Shown here: one piece after another, positions 14,514 to 21,196 of the stretch
Layout: every line of letters begins with the position of its first letter
Numbering within the stretch: position 1 is the stretch's first letter
NCBI GenBank assembly: GCA_900322105.1
Contig: ONYV01000012.1
Location: forward strand, 1,726-29,446
Origin: an uncultured Eubacteriales bacterium
Lineage (GTDB): Bacteria; Bacillota; Clostridia; Oscillospirales; Acutalibacteraceae
Direction: 5' to 3'
Length of the DNA: 27,721 nt
Notes under the pieces: model-generated
Told to the model about the DNA's origin: nothing
Seen by the model: only the letters and a program-made list of their open reading frames with translations
The model's database searches: none
Position numbers and translations under genes: made by a program

Positions 14514-15559
14514 GTATCAGCTAACCTTCGTATCAGTCCGCAGGCTTTATAGTGCTTGAAAGGATATATCTCCAGCTCTACCTGTTTTTCTTTGGCTAAC
14601 TGATAGATATGTCCTAAATAGCGGTCATCATCAAAGCTGTGGACTAAGATTTTCCACGGTATTCTTCGGAGCAGCACTCTGGTCGCTTCACCACTACCCG
14701 GTTTGATAAAGTTGATATCTGAGATCTGATACTGCTCCTTGATATTTTGTATTTCCTCTTGCGGCAGGAGATTCGTCTCAAACTGAGGACTGAACGCATA
14801 ATCACAGCCGAACTGTGCTTCCACTGCTGACAAAAAGGTTTCTGTCAGGTCGTCCTGCTCAAACTCCCGATAGTACGCAGCACCGTGAAAGTCATTTTCT
14901 CCGATGATATCAAAACGATAGAACGTTCTGCTAATCAGTCCTGAGACCGTCGCATTCAAACACGAACTCGGGATCAGAAAATCTTCATGCGTACCGCAGA
15001 TCCCTGCTGCATAGGCAGGATCAGACAGCACCGCTACGGTATCGTCCACTCCGGGAAAATCCTTCATTGCTTCTTTCAGCTGATTCTGTATAGCGCCCTT
15101 TCCTGTCCAGCCGTCCACAAACTGTATCTGCTCTTTTTGATGGCGGCTCAGGATGTAATTCATAGCATTTTTGTCGATACCCTTGCCTCTGATGATGGAG
15201 ATCGTATAGTGCAGGATATCGAGTCCGTATGTTTGCCTGAAATACCGTTTCAGCAGCACACCGACAGGTGTACCTGCCCTTGCCAGCGACACCAGCACAA
15301 CATTTTCTCCTTTCTTTCGGAGAATGTTCTCACAAAGAAGCTGCACCGCTTTCGCTGTCGGCGCAGCATATAGCGTCAGCGCTTTCAAAAACGTTTCCCG
15401 ATACTCTTTGCTTGGCAAATGTTCTTTCGGCAGCATTTCCGAATAATGCACGCCCGACTGTATTCTCTTTTCTCTTTCGCTGTTTTCCAGCGGTTCGACC
15501 ATACCGCTGATATCTTTCAGCAGCAATATCACTTCGTCTTTTTTATAACTGCTCTGCAT
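14510..15559 (-). CDS. StiP-like protein with C-terminal PELOTA-type domain
   Basis: 349 residues. Residues about 30-250 match the StiP/PRTase_1 family found beside TerD genes: HYSEMLPKEHLPS near the start, VVLVSLARAGTPVG, ISIIRGKGID, FVDGWTGKGAI, VLSDPAYAAGICGT and EDFLIPSSCLNATVSGL. The last 80 or so residues (from SDINFIKPGSGEATRVL) resemble the PELOTA RNA-binding domain that is often fused to it. The family has been annotated both as a cysteine protease and as a phosphoribosyltransferase relative, so the reaction is unsettled. It starts 3 bp after the PRTase-TRSP stop. The family call is confident; the function is not. Confidence 0.8.
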   Translation of the reverse strand: MQSSYKKDEVILLLKDISGMVEPLENSEREKRIQSGVHYSEMLPKEHLPSKEYRETFLKALTLYAAPTAKAVQLLCENILRKKGENVVLVSLARAGTPVGVLLKRYFRQTYGLDILHYTISIIRGKGIDKNAMNYILSRHQKEQIQFVDGWTGKGAIQNQLKEAMKDFPGVDDTVAVLSDPAYAAGICGTHEDFLIPSSCLNATVSGLISRTFYRFDIIGENDFHGAAYYREFEQDDLTETFLSAVEAQFGCDYAFSPQFETNLLPQEEIQNIKEQYQISDINFIKPGSGEATRVLLRRIPWKILVHSFDDDRYLGHIYQLAKEKQVELEIYPFKHYKACGLIRRLADT

Positions 15560-15562
15560 GGC

Positions 15563-16681
15563 TTATCCTCTAATCAAAAATATATTCTTACAGTGCGGAC
15601 GGAAGATTCCGCAAAGCTCCGTCATTGCTTTCTCTGTCTGCTGACGATCACGGTTGTCCGTTATGACGGCAACTGTATCGTAATCCTGAATGTTATACAG
15701 ATAATTCACCCGTTCTGCTTCGTAGAAGCTGTGGATACGGAACCCATTCTGACAGGGGTAATGCTCCGCTGTACTGATACCGATCGGACTTCTTGTGGCA
15801 GCGTGTGTAAACACAGCAGTGTCACGGCACTCATTTTCGATGAACCGTCCGGCAAGGATCGCAGGAGTCATACATTCCTCTGTCCCCAAAAACAGCAGTC
15901 TTCCGTGCAGCAAGTCACGTTCTTTGAACGCATCAAAAACGGCTTTTGAGAATACCGACATACGATCTTTCCATTCTTTGACAGACACCGCTTTTCTCAG
16001 GTCGGGTACAGACGCTGAAAGCATGATCTCCTGATAGTCACTGCTGAAAGACGTACATTTTTTTGCAGAAAACACTTCCATTGCCTTTGCAGCGGCTTCA
16101 AAATCACGGTCTGCCACTGAAACGAGAGAAACAAATTCAATGTTTTCAAGACGCATTCGCTCTCTGATCTCATCTTTCATGCGGTTGATAACAGAGCCGA
16201 TCACAAACCTTGTCTTTTGCAGATGAGGGAAACGAATGCGGAGCTGTGTGACGATATTTTCGATCGTCCTGCCTGTTGAGATCTCATCGTCGATCATCAC
16301 GATCGTTTGAGGATTACTTTCAGCGATCACCGTGCAGTCGATCTGCTGATCCACTGCGTGACTGTGTTCTTCTAAAAAACTGACGATATGAGCGGAAGTC
16401 AGCTTTTCTCTGGTGGTGTGCAGATAGCGCACATTTTCGGGAAACGCAAGAGATGCGACGGCAGCGATGGCGGTGGCTGTTTCTGCAAAGCCGATCACGA
16501 TCTCTGCGTTCTTAGCATTTTTATATAATATTTCTCCAAGGGAATAGGCTAAACGATAGGTCTTATCAGGTGAAACAGGGACGTGCTTTCCCTGCAGCGG
16601 ATCTACTAACAAGTAGCTGCGCTTTGTATTGTTGATTCTTTTGGCAAGCTGTAAAACGTCTTGTTCTGTGTATCTTTCCAT
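15563..16681 (-). CDS. Phosphoribosyltransferase-TRSP two-domain protein of the Ter cluster
   Basis: 372 residues. The N-terminal half is a type I phosphoribosyltransferase with PRPP-binding loop VMIDDEISTGRT (Asp131, Asp132, Glu133) and an upstream IGFAETAT segment. The C-terminal half carries the motif TRSP (296-299, in THAATRSPIG) that names the TRSP domain. Homologues occur with TerD proteins, and a pathway that attaches ribose-5-phosphate to an unknown base-like compound has been proposed. It lies 4 bp after the ATP-grasp stop and 3 bp before the StiP gene, so a shared transcript is nearly certain. Substrates are unknown. Confidence 0.85.
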   Translation of the reverse strand: MERYTEQDVLQLAKRINNTKRSYLLVDPLQGKHVPVSPDKTYRLAYSLGEILYKNAKNAEIVIGFAETATAIAAVASLAFPENVRYLHTTREKLTSAHIVSFLEEHSHAVDQQIDCTVIAESNPQTIVMIDDEISTGRTIENIVTQLRIRFPHLQKTRFVIGSVINRMKDEIRERMRLENIEFVSLVSVADRDFEAAAKAMEVFSAKKCTSFSSDYQEIMLSASVPDLRKAVSVKEWKDRMSVFSKAVFDAFKERDLLHGRLLFLGTEECMTPAILAGRFIENECRDTAVFTHAATRSPIGISTAEHYPCQNGFRIHSFYEAERVNYLYNIQDYDTVAVITDNRDRQQTEKAMTELCGIFRPHCKNIFLIRG

Positions 16682-16685
16682 TTCC

Positions 16686-17693
16686 TTACTCCTGCGTAAT
16701 GATCAAAGGTCGTTCCAGATAGGCGATCTTGGTTTCTTTTTTGCTAAGGTGCCAGTCTTTTTCAGCGCCGATCAGCTTTGACACGGCGATATCGAGGATA
16801 TTGATCTGTTCGGCATGACACGCCAGCGGCACTCCGCCCGACATTCTGGTATTCACTTCCAGCAGATACGGCACGTCACACAGATATTTGAACTGGATAT
16901 TAAACGGCCACTGCAGCGGAAACCGATCCATAAAGTCACTGCACATTTTCAGGATATCCTCCTGAAAAGAAATGCGTTCGGTACGGGTACTGCCTTTGAA
17001 ACGAGGGATCATGATCCTGCCCTTTGCTGTTGACAGACAATCTACGCTGACTTCTTCGCCGGGCAGATAGGGCATCACGATCAGCGGCGCAATCTTTTCA
17101 CGTTCGGAAAGGGCACTGACCGCTTCTTCAAACGTGATCTTTCCAAAACGATTTCTGAACAGGGACGCATACCCCTTTGCCCTGTCATCGATCAGCCGAA
17201 AGCTGAGTCCCCCCTCGTCAAATTCAAACTTGAAGCATACTTGTGAATAGTCCTTCTTCAACTGACGGTAAGCCGTCACAAACTCTTCTGCGTTTGTCAC
17301 TTTGAAGTATGGCGGGATATGGATGCTCCGGATATCCTTCAGACACTCATACGTTTTTGTTTTGCAGCTCAAAGGCTCTATCAGATCATAGTCATCCACC
17401 ATCACCGAAACGCCCAGCGCTTCAAAATCTTTTTTGTGGCGGCTGACGGACAAAAACTGCCGTCTGGGGATAAAGATATCCACCCGATGCGTTCTGCAAA
17501 AGTTCAGACAATACTGAATGTACTCTGTTTCACTTAGCACAGGCTCTTGGTACCATTCGTCACATACCGCCCTGTACACTGCGTTTTCTTTATCGTTGCT
17601 GCCGATGATATAATACTCCCGATCGGCTTGTTTCAGCATCTCGATCATCAGATAGACGGTGCTGAACCAGTGATTGAACCAAATCCGTTTCAT
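16686..17693 (-). CDS. ATP-grasp enzyme of the Ter cluster
   Basis: 335 residues. The N-terminal Rossmann-like part (MKRIWFNHWFSTVY) is followed by the ATP-grasp fold, recognised from CFKFEFDEGGLSFR, IVMPYLPGEEVSVDC and the Mg-binding EVNTRMSGG segment (Glu279, Asn281, Arg283). ATP-grasp enzymes join an acid to an amine through an acyl-phosphate. In TerD-linked operons this subfamily is suggested to decorate a ribosylated precursor. The gene starts 7 bp after the AAA-TerD stop with GGAG-like sequence in the end of that gene. The motifs support an active enzyme; the substrate is unknown. Confidence 0.83.
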   Translation of the reverse strand: MKRIWFNHWFSTVYLMIEMLKQADREYYIIGSNDKENAVYRAVCDEWYQEPVLSETEYIQYCLNFCRTHRVDIFIPRRQFLSVSRHKKDFEALGVSVMVDDYDLIEPLSCKTKTYECLKDIRSIHIPPYFKVTNAEEFVTAYRQLKKDYSQVCFKFEFDEGGLSFRLIDDRAKGYASLFRNRFGKITFEEAVSALSEREKIAPLIVMPYLPGEEVSVDCLSTAKGRIMIPRFKGSTRTERISFQEDILKMCSDFMDRFPLQWPFNIQFKYLCDVPYLLEVNTRMSGGVPLACHAEQINILDIAVSKLIGAEKDWHLSKKETKIAYLERPLIITQE

Positions 17694-17700
17694 GCTGATC

Positions 17701-19782
17701 TCACTCTATCTCCACTCCGAAGCTCTCGCACAGGGCTTTGAGTTTTCCGTTATAGCCTGCCCCGACTGCTTTCAGCTTCCATATTTCTTTATTCTTATAC
17801 AGCTCCACACCGACCAGACATTTTTCCTGATTCAGATGTTTTAGTTCGATGTGAAAGAGTTCTTTATTGTCTGCAATGACTTGTATCACAGGATTTTTGA
17901 CCATAGTAAAATTCAGTCTGCTGTCATCTCCATAGGCGGAGAAGCAAACAGACACTTTTTCATACTGACTGCTGACTTTTTTCGGCAGGATAAAGACAGA
18001 AGGCTTATCCATCAGCATTTCCGGTTCTGTATAGACAGCGCCGTCTGCGGAGCGTTCGTTTCCGAAAAAGATCAGATCCTTGTCATTGGTGACTTTTCCG
18101 TCTGATGCCAGCATAAAGGCATAGCCGTCAAGGTCGATATCCCCTGAAACACCGTCACATTCAAGCCGTATCTCCAATGTTTTTCCGACATATTCCTGAA
18201 TATTGATCCTCTGTCCCAAAGACAGCTCCCGTCCCGTTTTGGGAACAGACTTTTGTTTGCTGTCGGTATATTTCGTCACGCTGCTGCCTGACAGCGGCGC
18301 AGGTTTCATCATAGGATCAGTGCCGCTAACGGACAAGGGCATTTCAAAGCTGTTGTCATCGCTAAGGTCGGCAGCTTCGATGCCTGCTAACTGTTCATCC
18401 GTCCATCTGCTGTTTTTAGCAAGGCGGTTCGCTTGTCTTGCCACTGCTTTTTCAAAATAATTCCGCACATCTCTGCCGTTTGCAAAATTCTCATCACGGT
18501 TTTCATACAGCCGCTCAAAATCATTCTTTGCCCTGACCCTTGCTTTTGCGGACAGGTGGTAGCCCTGCCCTTTGCACATTTTTTCAAAGATCTCCAGCAG
18601 TTCATCGGGCTTATAGTCCTGAAAATTGATGTATTTGTTGAATCGTGACTGTAATCCGGGGTTAGAAGAGATAAACTGCGTCATCAAGTCAGGATAACCT
18701 GCCACGATCACGATCAGGTCGCTGCGGTGATCCTCCATACATTTCAGCAGGGTATCCACCGCTTCCTGACCGAAATCCTCACCGTTCTGACTTCTTGTCA
18801 GCGTATAGGCTTCGTCGATAAACAAAATGCCGCCCAGCGCCTTTTTCACTAACTTTTTGACTTTCAGCGCCGTATGTCCGACATATCCGCCGACCAATCC
18901 TGCACGATCCGTTTCGATCAGATGTCCTTTGGAAAGTACGCCTAAGCGGTAATAGATCTTGGATACCAGCCTTGCGACCGTCGTTTTGCCTGTACCCGGA
19001 TTGCCGTAAAACACCATATGCAGTGACATAGGCAAAGACTTCATCCCTCTTTGCTGACGAACCTGCTGCATCTTCACCATGTTGATCATAGTGTTGACAT
19101 CTTTCTTTACTTCTTTGAGTCCTGTCAGATCGTCAAGTGTCTTCAGCAGTTCTTCGAGTGTCTCCGTCACTTCTGTTTCCACCTTGACATCGGGTTCTGT
19201 ATCGTCATCCTGCTCATCAGGCGTATTTGCGCCGCCCCTTGAAGGGGTAAAGCAGCTTTTCAGATCCAGTTCCTGAGTTTCTGTCTTAAAGTTCAGGCTG
19301 CTGATAATATACTGCTGCATCTTTTTCAGAAATCCGTCCGTATAGTCCAGTGTTTCCTGAGAAATGCTGCTGACAGACCGAAACAGCTCATCTGTAATCT
19401 GGAACAAAACAAGATACATCATCTGTGAGATCGGAGTGGAAAATCCTTTGTTTTTTTTTCGCATCTGATTGTCAAGATCAATAAAGTTCGTCAGCAGTTC
19501 CAGACGGTAATGTTTCAGATTGCTTTTCATGGTATATTCATTGGCAAGACGTTTCAGGTTTTCCGGTGTTGCGCCGAAATCAAAGTTTTCCTGTACAAAT
19601 CGTGCGGCTTCCTTTGGGTTCAGATCCGTATGAAGGAGCAGATACCCGATATATCCTTGGATCTCTGTTTTGAGCGCCTGACGATAGGTATTGTACGTGC
19701 TTCTCGGAGTCATGGGAAGTCTGTCCGCCTGATCGCAGATCTCATATAAACTATTGACGTTTTCCTGTACTGTTTTATCCAT
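17701..19782 (-). CDS. AAA+ ATPase (CbxX/SpoVK type) fused to a C-terminal TerD domain
   Basis: 693 residues. An N-terminal helical region (1-170) and acidic linker (188-206) precede a CbxX/CfqX-type AAA+ domain (about 210-460) with Walker A GNPGTGKT (260-267), Walker B LFIDEA (Asp323, Glu324), a VVGYVG-like pore segment (GGYVGHTA) and the Arg of LQSRF. Residues about 518-693 form a TerD domain (GDIDLDGYAFML to LKALCESFGVEI). That domain lacks the acidic G-DN-x-GDGDDE stretch of the stand-alone TerD proteins next door, so it may not bind Ca2+ in the same way. ATG 19782 has AGGAG 8 nt upstream; the longer frame to 19887 would run through a terminator hairpin. It probably remodels a TerD-associated complex, which is inference. 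Confidence 0.87.
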   Translation of the reverse strand: MDKTVQENVNSLYEICDQADRLPMTPRSTYNTYRQALKTEIQGYIGYLLLHTDLNPKEAARFVQENFDFGATPENLKRLANEYTMKSNLKHYRLELLTNFIDLDNQMRKKNKGFSTPISQMMYLVLFQITDELFRSVSSISQETLDYTDGFLKKMQQYIISSLNFKTETQELDLKSCFTPSRGGANTPDEQDDDTEPDVKVETEVTETLEELLKTLDDLTGLKEVKKDVNTMINMVKMQQVRQQRGMKSLPMSLHMVFYGNPGTGKTTVARLVSKIYYRLGVLSKGHLIETDRAGLVGGYVGHTALKVKKLVKKALGGILFIDEAYTLTRSQNGEDFGQEAVDTLLKCMEDHRSDLIVIVAGYPDLMTQFISSNPGLQSRFNKYINFQDYKPDELLEIFEKMCKGQGYHLSAKARVRAKNDFERLYENRDENFANGRDVRNYFEKAVARQANRLAKNSRWTDEQLAGIEAADLSDDNSFEMPLSVSGTDPMMKPAPLSGSSVTKYTDSKQKSVPKTGRELSLGQRINIQEYVGKTLEIRLECDGVSGDIDLDGYAFMLASDGKVTNDKDLIFFGNERSADGAVYTEPEMLMDKPSVFILPKKVSSQYEKVSVCFSAYGDDSRLNFTMVKNPVIQVIADNKELFHIELKHLNQEKCLVGVELYKNKEIWKLKAVGAGYNGKLKALCESFGVEIE

Positions 19783-19838
19783 ACGTTCCACTCCTGTCTG
19801 ATCGTCAAGGCAGCTTTTTGCAGTGACGGTTTTTACAC

Positions 19839-19882
19839 AAAAAACAGAGCAGAAATCATATGGTGAATTTCCACTCTGTTTT
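19839..19882 (-). terminator. Terminator-like hairpin between terD pair and AAA-TerD gene
   Basis: AAAACAGAG (19841-19849) pairs with CTCTGTTTT (19874-19882), and inner GAAAT/ATTTC (19852-19856/19867-19871) extends the stem past a small CA/CA internal loop. On the minus strand it ends in TTTTTTGTG. It may set lower expression of the five downstream genes. No separate promoter was found after it. Confidence 0.7.
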
Positions 19883-19887
19883 ATCAT

Positions 19888-19916
19888 TAGACTTCCTCGG
19901 GAACCGGAGAAGTCTA
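19888..19916. repeat. Hairpin repeat copy A
   Basis: TAGACTTC...GAAGTCTA flanks CTCGGGAACCGGA to form a stem with a GAA loop, directly after the terD1 stop on the minus strand. The 21-nt core differs at one position from the hairpin at 24081-24101 and has the same orientation. Confidence 0.7.
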
Positions 19917-19935
19917 TTGTTTTGAAAAGGATCCG

Positions 19936-20526
19936 TTACCGAAAACGGTTTGCGATCTCGTGAACGCTCTGATCCTGTGTTGCCTGACCGATGGCGTTGA
20001 ACTTCCATGCGCCGTTGTGACGGTAAAGCTCACCGAACACCATTGCTGTCATGCCATTGTAGTTCTCGTTCAGATCATATTTGCACAATTCCTGACCGTT
20101 GTCATCACAGATACGGATAAAGGCATTCTGGAGCATTCCGAAATGCTGTCCTCTTGCTTTCGCCTGGAAAATATTAACAACAAACACGATCTTGTCATAA
20201 ACTTTAGGCAAGCGCTGAAGGTCAACTGCGATCTGTTCGTCATCGCCTTCACCCTCACCCGTCAGGTTATCGCCCATATGACGGACAGTGCCGCTTTCGT
20301 GGGTCAGATTTCCGAAATAGATCATATCGGCGCTGGATACGAATTTTCCGTTTTGCAGCAGAAGAGCTGTTGCGTCACAGTCTATCTCCTGAGTATTCTT
20401 TTTCAGGAAAAATCCCTTCGTCTGCTTGATCTCATCCCAGCCAAGACCTACCATAACTTTTGTCAGATCGCCGCCGTTTGATTTACGGAGTTCGACCTTC
20501 TGTCCTTTTTGCAGATTCACTGCCAT
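19936..20526 (-). CDS. TerD-family protein (divergent paralogue)
   Basis: 196 residues. It has the standard start MAVNLQKGQKVEL, VGLGWDE, DCDATALLL, YFGNLTHESGTV, the acidic Ca2+ site HMGDNLTGEGEGDDE, and the late ELYRHNGAWKFNAIG motif. TerD proteins bind Ca2+ and act in tellurite, oxidative and envelope stress responses, probably at the inner membrane face. Between the LGWD and DCDA motifs it carries an insert with several Lys (KQTKGFFLKKNTQ) absent from its neighbour. AAGAGGTGAT lies 3 nt before the ATG. It is 31 bp after the other terD, and a terminator-like hairpin follows. The symbol terD or terE is not assigned because paralogues cannot be separated by eye. Confidence 0.92.
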   Translation of the reverse strand: MAVNLQKGQKVELRKSNGGDLTKVMVGLGWDEIKQTKGFFLKKNTQEIDCDATALLLQNGKFVSSADMIYFGNLTHESGTVRHMGDNLTGEGEGDDEQIAVDLQRLPKVYDKIVFVVNIFQAKARGQHFGMLQNAFIRICDDNGQELCKYDLNENYNGMTAMVFGELYRHNGAWKFNAIGQATQDQSVHEIANRFR

Positions 20527-20557
20527 GAAATCACCTCTTTTAGGATGCCGATGACAA

Positions 20558-21136
20558 TCAGACGTTTACGCCAAAGTTCTGGCAGAGCGCATACAAACCG
20601 CCCTGGAAGCCGCTGCCGATGGCATTGAATTTCCATTCGCCGTTCATGCGGTAAAGCTCGCCGACGACCACTGCTGTCTCGATCGAGAAATCTTCGCCGA
20701 GGTCATAGCGGATCAGCTCTGTGCCGTTTGCCTGATCCATAATGTGGATATAAGCGTTGCTTACCTGACCAAAGTTCTGACGGCGTGCTTCTGCATCGTC
20801 GATGGTAACGGTGAATGCAATCCTGCTGATGTTCTGGGGAACGAGAGCCAGATCGATCTTGATCACTTCGTCATCGCCATCGCCTGCACCTGTTCTGTTG
20901 TCGCCTGTATGCTCAACAGCGCCGGAAGCGTGCTTGAGGTTGTTATAGAATACAAAATCTGCATCGCTGAATACTCTGCCGTTATCACCGCAAAGGAAAG
21001 CCGCAGCATCCAGATCGAAATCAGCAGAACCATCGTACTTGTTGGTGTCCCAGCCAAGACCAACGAAGATCTTTGTAAGACCCGGATTGGATTTTGTCAG
21101 ATCTACTTTCTGTCCTTTTGATAAACTTACTGCCAT
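20558..21136 (-). CDS. terD: TerD-family protein (canonical)
   Basis: 192 residues with all TerD landmarks: MAVSLSKGQKVDLTK, FVGLGWDTN, DFDLDAAAFLCGDNGRV, FYNNLKHASGAVEHTGDN, the acidic Ca2+ loop GAGDGDDEVIKIDL, and GELYRMNGEWKFNAIG. It is the closest of the three TerD domains here to the textbook form. A strong AGGAGG lies upstream of ATG 21136. The gene is 60 bp downstream of the Ca2+ ATPase gene, which links Ca2+ export with Ca2+-binding stress proteins. No terB, terC or telA was seen in the window. Confidence 0.93.
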   Translation of the reverse strand: MAVSLSKGQKVDLTKSNPGLTKIFVGLGWDTNKYDGSADFDLDAAAFLCGDNGRVFSDADFVFYNNLKHASGAVEHTGDNRTGAGDGDDEVIKIDLALVPQNISRIAFTVTIDDAEARRQNFGQVSNAYIHIMDQANGTELIRYDLGEDFSIETAVVVGELYRMNGEWKFNAIGSGFQGGLYALCQNFGVNV

Positions 21137-21174
21137 GATGAATTACCTCCTGAAATTGAATTGATTATTTTCAG

Positions 21175-21192
21175 CAGAACCCTTCGGTTCTG
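21175..21192. other. Small hairpin in the Ca2+-ATPase/terD spacer
   Basis: CAGAACC (21175-21181) pairs perfectly with GGTTCTG (21186-21192) around a 4-nt loop. There is no U run on the minus strand, so it is more likely an mRNA stability or processing element than a terminator. Confidence 0.45.
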
Positions 21193-21196
21193 TGAT

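Noticed and set aside
19783..19887. 35-residue N-terminal extension of the AAA-TerD protein
   Set aside because: It runs through the terminator-like hairpin and lacks homology-like features; ATG 19782 has a good AGGAG.
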